Source: Anoxybacillus sp050480245 (GTDB lineage Bacteria > Bacillota > Bacilli > Bacillales > Anoxybacillaceae). From it: a stretch of 64,000 nucleotides of DNA. The stretch lies in the NCBI GenBank assembly GCA_050480245.1, contig JBCNEQ010000003.1. The stretch is one strand, 5' to 3'. The position numbers and the translations under genes were made by a program. The notes beneath the pieces were generated by a model. The model had not been told where the DNA came from, did no database searches, and worked only from the letters and a program-made list of their open reading frames with translations. Numbering within the stretch: the first letter of the stretch is position 1; every line of letters begins with the position of its first letter. This document shows, in pieces, positions 8,142 to 15,739 of the stretch.

Positions 8142-8477
8142 ATGATGATGCTCATTGAGTGGCTTCTTGACAACATATTTGTCGTCTTTATTTTAGGAGC
8201 GTTTATTTCTTGGATTGGAAAACAGATCAAAGCAGTGGAAGAAACGGTGGAACGAAAAGAACAGCAAGAACAACGATCGACAGCTGTTGTGACAGAAGTT
8301 GAACAAAGAACGAGACGGGCGGTCAAACAAGAACAGGAGCAAATCGTCGTTTCACAGCCAACAGTGAAGCAGCAGACGAAAGCAAAACAATTGCCGAAAC
8401 ATCCGCTCGTGCAAGGTGTTATTTTTTCAGAAGTGCTCGGTCCACCGCGTGCGAAGCGTCCGTTTGGTAGAAAATAA
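8142..8477 (+). CDS. Small membrane-anchored protein of unknown function
   Basis: 111 residues. An N-terminal membrane helix (about 3-24, IEWLLDNIFVVFILGAFISW) is followed by a charged, Gln/Glu-rich, probably coiled-coil region (about 30-85) and a conserved-looking C-terminal tail, GVIFSEVLGPPRAKRPFGRK. The gene follows floA by 7 bp, occupies the yqfB position of B. subtilis and is closed by a hairpin that also overlaps the next ribosome site. Three consecutive ATG codons (8142, 8145, 8148) could start it; the GAGGAA site best fits the second or third. Its place beside FloA suggests a membrane role, which is inference only. Confidence 0.75.
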   Translation: MMMLIEWLLDNIFVVFILGAFISWIGKQIKAVEETVERKEQQEQRSTAVVTEVEQRTRRAVKQEQEQIVVSQPTVKQQTKAKQLPKHPLVQGVIFSEVLGPPRAKRPFGRK

Positions 8478-8484
8478 GTGCTAT

Positions 8485-8524
8485 AACCCCCATTTCGCTC
8501 ATACATATGAGATGAAAGGGGGTT
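8485..8524 (+). terminator. Terminator-like hairpin overlapping the yqfC ribosome site
   Basis: AACCCCC pairs with GGGGGTT, TTTC with GAAA and CTCATA with TATGAG in one long imperfect stem followed by TTTTG. The right arm contains the AAAGGGGG ribosome site of yqfC, so the same element could end the upstream transcript and mask translation of yqfC on readthrough mRNA. Confidence 0.65.
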
Positions 8525-8530
8525 TTGTTT

Positions 8531-8815
8531 ATGATGAAAAAATGGAAAAACAAAATGCAACAATGGCTAACGAATCAAATGGAATTACCTGCGGACGTTG
8601 TTGCTGACCTCCCCCGTATTACGATGATTGGTCATATTCATATCTACATAGAAAACCATCGCGGTTTGCTTCTGTTTACAGATCGCGAATTGCGCTTATT
8701 GTTAAAAAACGGCCAGTTGCTTGTCAAAGGGGAATCGTTCACGATTAAAACGATTTTACCTGAAGAAATTTTGCTCGAAGGGAAAATCAACCAAGTATTA
8801 TATTTAGAAGAATAG
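8531..8815 (+). CDS. yqfC: Sporulation protein YqfC
   Basis: 94-residue YabP/YqfC-family protein. Members fold as a small beta-rich domain and act in the mother cell during sporulation. The signature LPRITMIGHIHIYIENHRG (residues about 25-44) and ILPEEILLEGKINQV near the C-terminus are clear. Start at ATG 8531 with AAGGGGG eight bases upstream; ATG 8534 is a close alternative. It precedes yqfD by 11 bp, the same pair as in B. subtilis where both are needed for efficient sporulation. The overlapping hairpin upstream suggests that translation depends on a transcript starting inside or after it. Confidence 0.92.
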   Translation: MMKKWKNKMQQWLTNQMELPADVVADLPRITMIGHIHIYIENHRGLLLFTDRELRLLLKNGQLLVKGESFTIKTILPEEILLEGKINQVLYLEE

Positions 8816-8826
8816 GGGGGGCGGGT

Positions 8827-10014
8827 GTGAAAAACGAATGGATGTATCGAGCGTCAGGAAACTTGCGCATACGTATTGTTGGGAAAGGATTAGAACGGTT
8901 ATTAAATGAATTTACACGCCGCGGGATATACGTATGGAACGTGAGGAGAGAGGGAGAAAACTCGCTAACGTGTTACATGTTTCTTCGCGATATTCGCCGT
9001 GTGCGAGCAGCGATGCGAAAAAGCGGTTGTAAATTATATTTTCTCGAACGGCGAGGTGCACCATTTTGGTTGAAAGCGTCATGGAAAAATAGCGGCATCG
9101 TCGTCGGGATCTTTGCTTTTATATGTATCGTTTTTTTATTATCCAACATGATTTGGCGCATTGAAGTGACAGGGGCGAACCCTGAAACAGAACATACGGT
9201 GTTGCAGCAATTAAAAAAAATGGGGGTCGAGCGTGGGGCGTTGCAATTTGTCATTCCGACTCCCGAAGCGATTCAACGAACGTTAATGAACAATATGGAC
9301 ACAATTACGTGGATTGGTGTCGAGTGGCGCGGGACAACGTTATATTGCCAAGTAGTTGAAAAAAAGCAGCCGAAACAGACGAAATCGAATACGCCACAAC
9401 ACCTTGTTGCAAAGAAAAAAGCGGTCATTACGTACATGTTTGTTGAGCAAGGTCAAGCGGTTGTAGAAGTGAATGATCATGTCGTTCCAGGGCAGTTGCT
9501 CGTTTCCGGATTTATCGGCAAAGAAGGACAGACGGAGATCGTGCCAGCGCGCGGTCAAATTTTAGGGGAGACGTGGTACAAGTCTGCGGTCGTCGTTCCG
9601 ATGAAAACAACGTTTTATATGTTTACAGGGAAAAAACGCGAAACACATTACGTTCGTTTTTGGTCATGGAAAATTCCGTTTTTTTGGAATCATAAAGAGA
9701 AATTTTCAACATTTGAAAAACAAGTCGATGAAAAAACGTTTCGCTTTTTGACATGGACGCTACCGATTCGTTATGAAAAAGTAGTGTGGCAAGAAAAAGA
9801 AGTCGCTGTTCGCGAATATTCATACGATCAGGCAAGGGAAGTAGCGAAACAAATCGCGCGTGAACAGTTAAAGCGACAGCTGCCTGCGGATGCGATCATC
9901 CAAGGTGAAAAAGTTTTGCATGAGGCGAAAGAGAATGGTAAAGTAAAAGTAGAAATGCATTACCAAGTCATTGAAAATATTGCGATACCACAACCAATTA
10001 TTCAAGGAGACTGA
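8827..10014 (+). CDS. yqfD: Sporulation protein YqfD
   Basis: 395-residue sporulation protein with a short cytoplasmic N-terminus, one membrane helix (about 95-117, GIVVGIFAFICIVFLLSNMI) and a large extracytoplasmic part that resembles FtsQ-like (EVTGANPETEHTVL) domains. GTG start at 8827 follows a very G-rich ribosome site. It is the conserved partner of yqfC. phoH begins 4 bp after its stop, so readthrough into phoH is likely. The biochemical function of YqfD is not known; family assignment is by sequence and neighbourhood. Confidence 0.93.
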   Translation: MKNEWMYRASGNLRIRIVGKGLERLLNEFTRRGIYVWNVRREGENSLTCYMFLRDIRRVRAAMRKSGCKLYFLERRGAPFWLKASWKNSGIVVGIFAFICIVFLLSNMIWRIEVTGANPETEHTVLQQLKKMGVERGALQFVIPTPEAIQRTLMNNMDTITWIGVEWRGTTLYCQVVEKKQPKQTKSNTPQHLVAKKKAVITYMFVEQGQAVVEVNDHVVPGQLLVSGFIGKEGQTEIVPARGQILGETWYKSAVVVPMKTTFYMFTGKKRETHYVRFWSWKIPFFWNHKEKFSTFEKQVDEKTFRFLTWTLPIRYEKVVWQEKEVAVREYSYDQAREVAKQIAREQLKRQLPADAIIQGEKVLHEAKENGKVKVEMHYQVIENIAIPQPIIQGD

Positions 10015-10017
10015 GGA

Positions 10018-10980
10018 ATGTCGGAACAGTTTGTCACAATTTATCCTAACGTACAAAATGCAGATGAAGCGCTCGCTTTATTTGGTACGCACGATATTCA
10101 TTTAAAGCGCATTGAACAAGAACTCGGTGTTTCAATTGTGACGCGCGGGGAAGCAGTCAGCGTTTCGGGAAGCAAGCAACATATTGAACTTGTTGATGAA
10201 TTGCTTCGCCATTTGTTGCTTGTTATTCGTAAAGGCATTGTCATTAGCGAGCGAGATGTGCTTTATGCGCTACAAATGGCGAAAAACGGTACGATTTCTT
10301 ACTTTGTGGAACTGTACAACGAAGAAATTGGAAAAAATGCAAAAGGAAAAGCGATTCGTGTCAAAACGCTTGGTCAGCGTCAATACGTTTCTGCGATTCA
10401 GCGCCACGATTTAATTTTCGGTATTGGGCCAGCAGGAACAGGAAAAACATATTTGGCTGTCGTTATGGCTGTACAAGCGCTAAAAAGCGGACAAGTCAAG
10501 CGAATTATTTTAACGCGTCCGGCTGTTGAGGCGGGCGAAAACTTAGGTTTTTTGCCGGGTGATTTAAAAGAAAAAGTCGATCCGTATTTACGGCCGCTTT
10601 ACGATGCGCTTCATGATGTGCTAGGTCATGAGCATACGCAACGATTAATTGAGCGCGGTGCGATTGAAATTGCTCCGCTTGCATATATGCGCGGGCGAAC
10701 GTTAGACGATGCGTTTGTCATTTTAGATGAGGCGCAAAATACGACGCCTTCGCAAATGAAAATGTTTTTAACGCGCCTTGGCTTCGGCTCGAAAATGGTT
10801 ATCACCGGTGATATTTCACAAGTGGATTTGCCAAAAGGTGTTCGTTCTGGGCTGGCGATTGCGAAAGAAATTTTAACGAATGTAAGCGGAATTTCATTCG
10901 TCTTTTTAGAGCAAGCTGATGTTGTACGCCATCCACTTGTCGGCAAAATTATCGCTGCATATGAAGATGCTGGAATGTAA
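10018..10980 (+). CDS. phoH: PhoH-family ATPase
   Basis: 320-residue PhoH-like protein, a cytoplasmic P-loop ATPase related to superfamily 1 helicase cores and thought to act in RNA metabolism. Walker A is GPAGTGKT near residue 139; Walker B is FVILDEAQN near 238, followed by TGDISQVDLP. An N-terminal KH-like segment precedes the ATPase. Start ATG 10018 after GGAGACTGAGG. The order yqfD-phoH-ybeY is conserved in Bacillus and pairs two RNA-related proteins. Despite the name, no Pho-box lies upstream here, so phosphate control is not suggested. Confidence 0.95.
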   Translation: MSEQFVTIYPNVQNADEALALFGTHDIHLKRIEQELGVSIVTRGEAVSVSGSKQHIELVDELLRHLLLVIRKGIVISERDVLYALQMAKNGTISYFVELYNEEIGKNAKGKAIRVKTLGQRQYVSAIQRHDLIFGIGPAGTGKTYLAVVMAVQALKSGQVKRIILTRPAVEAGENLGFLPGDLKEKVDPYLRPLYDALHDVLGHEHTQRLIERGAIEIAPLAYMRGRTLDDAFVILDEAQNTTPSQMKMFLTRLGFGSKMVITGDISQVDLPKGVRSGLAIAKEILTNVSGISFVFLEQADVVRHPLVGKIIAAYEDAGM

Positions 10981-10983
10981 ATG

Positions 10984-11012
10984 CGACCTGCGTTGGCGTG
11001 GGTCCTTTTTGC
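10984..11012 (+). terminator. Weak terminator-like hairpin between phoH and ybeY
   Basis: GACCTGCG and CGTGGGTC form an 8-bp stem with two G-U pairs around a TTGG loop, followed by CTTTTTG. Probably attenuates rather than ends transcription. Confidence 0.5.
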
Positions 11013-11039
11013 ACTTTGACGAAGAAAGAGGGAGATTTC

Positions 11040-11507
11040 GTGTTAATCATTGATTTTATTGATGAAACGAATGAAATAACAGAAGAACAGATTGAGCTTA
11101 TTGAACAGTTATTGCAGCATGCCGCAAAGGAAGAAAACGTACGAGATGGCGCAGAAGTGAGCATCACGTTTGTTGACAATGAAAAAATTCGTGAAATTAA
11201 CCGCGATTATCGTGGAAAAGATCAACCGACAGACGTCATTTCGTTTGCGCTTGAAGAAATGGGGGAAGAAGAAATCGAAATTGTCGGTGCGGGCTTGCCG
11301 CCGGTGTTAGGGGATATTATCATTTCTGTGCCGAAAGCGCGCGAACAGGCAGAAGAGTACGGTCATTCGTTTATGCGCGAACTCGGTTTTTTAGTGGTGC
11401 ACGGCTTTTTACATTTGCTCGGTTATGATCATGAAACGGAAGAAGAAGAAAAAGTGATGTTTGCGAAACAAGAGCAGCTACTACAACAATTCGGTTTAAC
11501 GAGATGA
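11040..11507 (+). CDS. ybeY: Endoribonuclease YbeY (rRNA maturation factor)
   Basis: 155-residue zinc-dependent single-strand RNase/metalloprotein involved in 16S rRNA 3'-end maturation and ribosome quality control. The zinc site motif HGFLHLLGYDH (H-x3-H-x5-H) is intact near the C-terminus, and the central RGKDQPTDVISFAL motif is present. I chose the GTG at 11040 (LIIDFIDETNE... like B. subtilis) with AGAGGGAGA upstream; the open frame upstream to 10998 runs through the phoH hairpin and is not coding. dgkA starts 3 bp after its stop. It corresponds to yqfG. Confidence 0.93.
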   Translation: MLIIDFIDETNEITEEQIELIEQLLQHAAKEENVRDGAEVSITFVDNEKIREINRDYRGKDQPTDVISFALEEMGEEEIEIVGAGLPPVLGDIIISVPKAREQAEEYGHSFMRELGFLVVHGFLHLLGYDHETEEEEKVMFAKQEQLLQQFGLTR

Positions 11508-11510
11508 CAT

Positions 11511-11900
11511 ATGGTGCGCTGGAAGCGATTTGTTGCTAGCGTATTATACGCCTTAAACGGCATTCGCCTGGCAGTTTGTTATGAGCGAAATATGCGCATT
11601 CATCTAGCGGCAACGATTGTTGTCATCGTTGCTGCAATGGTGTTTCGCATCACGAAAATGGAATGGCTTGTGCTGCTTTTGACGATTGGAGCAGTCATTA
11701 GTTTGGAAATCGTCAATAGCGCAATTGAACGGACGGTCGATTTAGTGACGGACGAGTACCGACCGCTAGCGAAAGAAGCGAAAGATTTAGCGGCAGGTGC
11801 GGTGCTCGTTTTTGCGATCGTTGCTGTTATCATTGGAATTTCCATTTTCCTTCCTCATATGTATGTATTTTTTAAAAATTCTTTATATTTTCATAAATAG
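11511..11900 (+). CDS. dgkA: Undecaprenol/diacylglycerol kinase DgkA
   Basis: Small integral membrane kinase, 129 residues, three membrane helices (about 30-50, 52-72, 95-118). In Gram-positives it phosphorylates undecaprenol, feeding the lipid carrier pool for wall synthesis. The active-site signature EIVNSAIERTVDLV, with its acidic residues, is present, as are the N-terminal ALNGIRLAVCYERNMRIH residues. ATG at 11511 lies 3 bp after ybeY; GTG 11514 is possible. In B. subtilis cdd lies between dgkA and era; here it is missing and era follows after 66 bp. Confidence 0.93.
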   Translation: MVRWKRFVASVLYALNGIRLAVCYERNMRIHLAATIVVIVAAMVFRITKMEWLVLLLTIGAVISLEIVNSAIERTVDLVTDEYRPLAKEAKDLAAGAVLVFAIVAVIIGISIFLPHMYVFFKNSLYFHK

Positions 11901-11966
11901 TAGTGAAGTCGTGTTCATATTTTGGTAAAATAAACGGTAAGCATACTTTATGCGATGGAGGTCTCT

Positions 11967-12875
11967 ATGATTCGAGAAGGATATAAATCAGGATTCGTAG
12001 CAATTATCGGAAGACCAAATGTAGGAAAGTCTACATTTTTAAATCGCGTCATTGGGCAAAAAATTGCAATTATGAGCGATAAGCCGCAAACGACGCGCAA
12101 TAAAATTCAAGGTGTGTACACAACAGATGATGCGCAAATTATTTTCATTGATACGCCAGGCATTCATAAGCCGAAGCATAAACTTGGCGATTTTATGGTC
12201 AAAGTAGCGCAAAGCGCGCTACAGGAAGTCGATTTAATTTTATTTATGGTGAACGCTGTAGAAGGGCTCGGTCGCGGTGACGAATTTATTATCGAACGGT
12301 TAAAACATGTACAAACACCGGTATTTTTAGTCATTAATAAAATTGATGAAGTGCATCCGGACGATTTACTGCCGCTGATTGAGCAATATCGCTCGCTCCA
12401 TTCATTTGCGGAAGTCATTCCTATTTCAGCGTTGCAAGGAAACAATGTAGAAACGTTGTTGCAACAAATTAAAAACTACTTGCCTGAAGGGCCACAATAT
12501 TATCCAGCACATCAAGTGACAGATCATCCCGAGCGGTTCATTATTGCTGAATTTATTCGCGAAAAAGCGCTTCATTTGACACGAGAAGAAGTGCCGCATT
12601 CCATTGCGGTTGTCATTGATTCGATCGAGCGCCGCGAAAATAGCGATACGGTGTATGTCGCAGCGACCATTATCGTTGAGCGCGATTCACAAAAAGGAAT
12701 TATTATCGGCAAGCGCGGTCAAATGTTAAAGGAAATTGGCCAACGTGCGCGCGTCGATATTGAGGCGCTATTAGGCTCAAAAGTGTTTTTAGAACTATGG
12801 GTTAAAGTACAAAAAGACTGGCGTAATAAAATGGCGCAGTTGCGAGACCTTGGCTATCGCGAAGATGAATATTAA
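11967..12875 (+). CDS. era: GTPase Era
   Basis: Essential GTPase that binds 16S rRNA near its 3' end and acts in 30S assembly. 302 residues: G1 GRPNVGKS near residue 16, G2/switch QTTRNK, G3 DTPGIHKPKHK, G4 NKID, G5 SAL, then the C-terminal KH domain with the GxxG loop in IIIGKRGQMLKEIG. The start is ATG 11967 with ATGGAGGTC just upstream; the in-frame ATG at 11955 overlaps that ribosome site. YbeY, Era and PhoH here form a cluster around 16S rRNA maturation. Confidence 0.97.
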   Translation: MIREGYKSGFVAIIGRPNVGKSTFLNRVIGQKIAIMSDKPQTTRNKIQGVYTTDDAQIIFIDTPGIHKPKHKLGDFMVKVAQSALQEVDLILFMVNAVEGLGRGDEFIIERLKHVQTPVFLVINKIDEVHPDDLLPLIEQYRSLHSFAEVIPISALQGNNVETLLQQIKNYLPEGPQYYPAHQVTDHPERFIIAEFIREKALHLTREEVPHSIAVVIDSIERRENSDTVYVAATIIVERDSQKGIIIGKRGQMLKEIGQRARVDIEALLGSKVFLELWVKVQKDWRNKMAQLRDLGYREDEY

Positions 12876-12974
12876 AGATGTAAAATTTTAAAAGACATCG
12901 TGACAGCGAAACAAGAGCAAACTACAAGTGAGCTCCTCAATAACCGTCAACTAACGAGAGAAAGGTGTGGTTCG

Positions 12975-13118
12975 ATGCTCGATTTTACTTGGAAACTGTT
13001 TAGTCAAACAGGAAATATTGATACGTACCTTTTGTTTAAGGAGCTAGAACGCGAAGCGCAAGAGCAGGCCAATGATTTATCATGTCACTTAACTGAACGA
13101 GATTACCACGTCCTTTAA
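12975..13118 (+). CDS. yqzL: YqzL-family small protein
   Basis: 47-residue protein of the YqzL family, starting MLDFTWKLFSQTGNIDTYLLFKELE. It contains no membrane segment; function unknown. ATG 12975 has GAGAAAGGTG eight bases upstream. The open frame extends 25 codons upstream without a better start. It lies between era and recO exactly as in B. subtilis, 19 bp before recO, and is presumably co-transcribed. Confidence 0.85.
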   Translation: MLDFTWKLFSQTGNIDTYLLFKELEREAQEQANDLSCHLTERDYHVL

Positions 13119-13137
13119 CTTCGGAAGGGTATGTTAT

Positions 13138-13899
13138 ATGTTTGAAAAATGTGAAGGAATTGTCATTCGAACGACTGACTACGGGGAGACGAATAAAATC
13201 GTAACGATATTTACGCGCGAATGGGGAAAGGTTGCTGCGATGGCACGAGGGGCGAAAAAGCCGAGCAGCCGCCTTTCTTCTGTTACGCAAATGTTTACAT
13301 ACGGAATATATCTCGTCCAAAAAAGTCGTGGCGTCGGGAATTTACATCAAGGGGAATTGCTTTCAACGATGCGGCATATACGCGAAGATATTTTTTTAAC
13401 GGCGTATGCCTCGTACATTGTTGAATTAACGGATAAAGCGACGGAAGAAAGACGCCCGAATCCATATTTGTTTGAACTTCTTTTACAAACGCTCACGTAT
13501 ATAAATGAAGGACTGGATGCCGAAGTATTAACATACATATATGAAATGAAGTTGCTTTCGGCATTTGGACTGTATCCGAAGTTAGATGGCTGTGCAGTTT
13601 GTGGGCAAAAAGAAGGAACGTTTGCTTTTTCGATTACAGAAGGAGGATTTCTTTGCCACCGCTGTTTTGAGCGCGATCCACACCGCATTCCGATGACTCC
13701 ATCGGTTTTAAAATTACTTCGCCTTTTTTACTACGTAGATTTGTCCCGCATCGGTCAAATCGCTGTCAAACAAGAAACGAAACAACAACTACAAGCCATC
13801 ATCTCGGCTTATTATGATGAGTATTCAGGTCTTTCGTTGAAGACGAAACGGTTTTTACAACAGCTCCATACGTTAAAAGGTGAAAGCGGACAAATATAA
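13138..13899 (+). CDS. recO: DNA repair protein RecO
   Basis: Recombination mediator that works with RecF and RecR to load RecA at gaps. 253 residues: N-terminal OB-fold (residues 1-80, CEGIVIRTTDYGETNKIVT) and a helical C-terminal domain with a four-cysteine zinc site (CAVCGQ near 160 and CHRC near 178). ATG 13138 follows GGAAGGGT. In B. subtilis glyQ-glyS follow; here ccpN comes next, so glycyl-tRNA synthetase must be encoded elsewhere. Confidence 0.95.
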   Translation: MFEKCEGIVIRTTDYGETNKIVTIFTREWGKVAAMARGAKKPSSRLSSVTQMFTYGIYLVQKSRGVGNLHQGELLSTMRHIREDIFLTAYASYIVELTDKATEERRPNPYLFELLLQTLTYINEGLDAEVLTYIYEMKLLSAFGLYPKLDGCAVCGQKEGTFAFSITEGGFLCHRCFERDPHRIPMTPSVLKLLRLFYYVDLSRIGQIAVKQETKQQLQAIISAYYDEYSGLSLKTKRFLQQLHTLKGESGQI

Positions 13900-13985
13900 C
13901 GTTGTCCGCTTCCCACTTTTGTTTGCAAAATATGAAGATGAATTATAATATGGTCTTGTAGCCTATTGTAAGGTGGTGAGCAACA

Positions 13986-14615
13986 ATCGAACTCAATAAA
14001 CGTCAAGAACAAATTTTGCAAATCGTCAAAGATCATGGGCCGATCACAGGTGAGCATATTGCTGAGAAGCTTAATTTAACGCGGGCAACATTGCGGCCGG
14101 ATTTAGCCATTTTGACGATGGCTGGGTATTTAGAAGCGAGACCTCGTGTTGGTTATTTTTATACAGGAAAAACAGGAACTCAGTTGCTTGCTGATAAAAT
14201 TAAAAAAATTAAAGTGAGCGACTATCAGTCTATTCCTGTCGTCATTAATGAAAACGTGAGCGTCTATGATGCGATTGTCACGATGTTTTTAGAAGATGTC
14301 GGCACGTTGTTTGTTGTAGATGACGAATCGTTGCTTGTCGGCGTTTTGTCCCGCAAAGATTTGCTTCGCGCGAGCATCGGAAAACAAGAATTGACGTCTA
14401 TCCCTGTCAATATTATTATGACAAGAATGCCGAATATTACATTTTGCGAAAAAGATGATTTGCTTATTGATGTCGCCCAAAAGTTAATTGAAAAACAAAT
14501 TGATGCGATGCCTGTCGTCAAAAAAGTGGACAAAGGATACGAAGTCATCGGGCGCATCACGAAAACAAATATGACGAAGGTGCTTGTCGCGTTAGCGAAA
14601 GAAGACGTGCTTTAA
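13986..14615 (+). CDS. ccpN: Transcriptional repressor CcpN (start codon abnormal)
   Basis: Repressor of gluconeogenic genes (gapB, pckA) in Bacillus. The protein has an N-terminal winged helix-turn-helix (GPITGEHIAEKLNLTRATLRP) and two CBS domains (about 80-205, GVLSRKDLLRASIG, RMPNITFC, DAMPVV). The conserved N-terminus TIELNKRQEQILQIVK is encoded, but no ATG/GTG/TTG stands before it in frame: the frame opens after a TGA at 13977-13979. Relative to a GTG-AGC-ACA start one extra A is present, shifting the GTG at 13977 out of frame. I give the ATC at 13986, about 9 bases after AAGGTGG, as a possible rare start. TTG at 14016 is the first conventional start and would remove ten residues of the DNA-binding domain. 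Confidence 0.85.
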   Translation: MELNKRQEQILQIVKDHGPITGEHIAEKLNLTRATLRPDLAILTMAGYLEARPRVGYFYTGKTGTQLLADKIKKIKVSDYQSIPVVINENVSVYDAIVTMFLEDVGTLFVVDDESLLVGVLSRKDLLRASIGKQELTSIPVNIIMTRMPNITFCEKDDLLIDVAQKLIEKQIDAMPVVKKVDKGYEVIGRITKTNMTKVLVALAKEDVL

Positions 14616-14627
14616 AGGGGGAAAAAC

Positions 14628-15434
14628 ATGAGTCAAATCGTATACGTCGTATCCGATTCGGGAGGAGAGACGGCCGAGCTCGTTGTCAAGGCAGCAGGGA
14701 GTCAGTTTCAAGGGGCACTCGTTCAATTCCGGCGTGTTCCTTACGTGGAAGATGTGGAAACGTTATCGGAAGTAGTTGCTTTAGCCAAAATGAACCGAGG
14801 TATTATTGCGTTTACGTTAGTTGTGCCGGAAATGCGCCAATTTTTATTAAATGAAGCAGCGCGTGAAGGGGTTCCTGTATACGACATTATCGGACCGCTT
14901 ATTGAACAAATGGCGAAGTTACTACAAATGACGCCACGTTGCGAACCGGGACCTATTCGTGTTTTAGATGAAGATTATTTTCGAAAAATTGAAGCCATTG
15001 AATTTGCGGTAAAATATGACGACGGTCGTGATCCGCGCGGCATTTTGCGAGCCGATATCGTGTTAATTGGTGTATCGCGTACATCGAAAACACCGTTATC
15101 ACAATATTTAGCCCATAAACGGTTTAAAGTGGCGAACGTGCCAATCGTCCCAGAAGTTGATCCGCCAGAAGAACTATTCCAAGTGTCGCCTGACAAATGT
15201 TTCGGGTTAAAAATTAGCCCAGAAAAGCTAAATGAAATTCGTCGCGAACGGTTAAAGTCGCTCGGCTTAGATGATCGAGCTATTTATGCAAACATCGATC
15301 GCATTAAAGAAGAACTGCAATATTTTGATGGCATTGTGAAGAAAATTGGTTGTGAAGTCATTGACGTGACGAATAAAGCAGTCGAAGAAACAGCGAACGT
15401 GATCATGAATATTATGCGGAAAAGAGAAAAATAA
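14628..15434 (+). CDS. ppsR: Bifunctional kinase/pyrophosphorylase regulating PPDK (PpsR-type, DUF299)
   Basis: 268-residue DUF299 protein. Family members phosphorylate and dephosphorylate pyruvate phosphate dikinase or PEP synthase with ADP and Pi. The phosphate-binding loop GVSRTSKTPLS is near residue 147 and the N-terminus SQIVYVVSDSGGETAEL is typical. ATG 14628 has AAAGGGGG upstream, 12 bp after ccpN. In B. subtilis the homologue YqfL modulates CcpN activity, so the two genes form a gluconeogenesis control pair. A terminator follows. Confidence 0.94.
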   Translation: MSQIVYVVSDSGGETAELVVKAAGSQFQGALVQFRRVPYVEDVETLSEVVALAKMNRGIIAFTLVVPEMRQFLLNEAAREGVPVYDIIGPLIEQMAKLLQMTPRCEPGPIRVLDEDYFRKIEAIEFAVKYDDGRDPRGILRADIVLIGVSRTSKTPLSQYLAHKRFKVANVPIVPEVDPPEELFQVSPDKCFGLKISPEKLNEIRRERLKSLGLDDRAIYANIDRIKEELQYFDGIVKKIGCEVIDVTNKAVEETANVIMNIMRKREK

Positions 15435-15440
15435 ACGATG

Positions 15441-15480
15441 AAGCACAGTCACATGATGTGATATGTGCTTTTCCTTTTTC
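15441..15480 (+). terminator. Terminator after ppsR
   Basis: AAGCACA pairs with TGTGCTT and TCACAT with ATGTGA in a nested stem followed by TTTTCCTTTTT. Confidence 0.8.
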
Positions 15481-15593
15481 AATAAAAACTGTTGTGCATT
15501 TTTATAGCCAACTCATGTTTTTTGTATTATAATAAAAAATTGTGATAAAACAGGTTTAGACTTAACATAGGACGAATAAACTATTTATAGCTA

Positions 15594-15609
15594 ATTGTCA
15601 AGTGACAAT
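15594..15609. repeat. Inverted repeat upstream of dnaG
   Basis: ATTGTCA and TGACAAT form a 7-bp perfect inverted repeat around AG, about 40 bp before the candidate sigma-H -35 element. It has the size and symmetry of an operator; the binding protein is unknown. The 305-bp gap between ppsR and dnaG holds no other gene that I can see. Confidence 0.5.
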
Positions 15610-15645
15610 GCATCGGGATTTTCGACAATATTTTTTTCCCAAAAA

Positions 15646-15672
15646 GAAGGATTGTTTCGCGCGATGGAGAAT
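15646..15672 (+). promoter_or_regulatory. Candidate sigma-H promoter for dnaG-sigA
   Basis: GAAGGATTG (15646-15654) and GGAGAAT (15666-15672) with an 11-bp spacer match the sigma-H consensus RnAGGAwWW-N11-12-RnnGAAT at all but one position. B. subtilis has a sigma-H promoter (P3) for the same operon. Confidence 0.6.
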
Positions 15673-15739
15673 AAAAACATACAAGACATTTCTATTGCAG
15701 CAACAAGTTTTGTCGAAATATGTTTGGAGTTGTTGAAAT

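Noticed and set aside
7796..8563. 255-codon open frame antisense to floA and its neighbour
   Set aside because: It is opposite well-identified genes, is Cys/Ser/Phe-rich from antisense of Ala/Glu codons, and has no ribosome site.
10981..11039. N-terminal extension of ybeY (GPFCTLTKKEGDF)
   Set aside because: It reads through a terminator-like hairpin; homologues start at the GTG at 11040.
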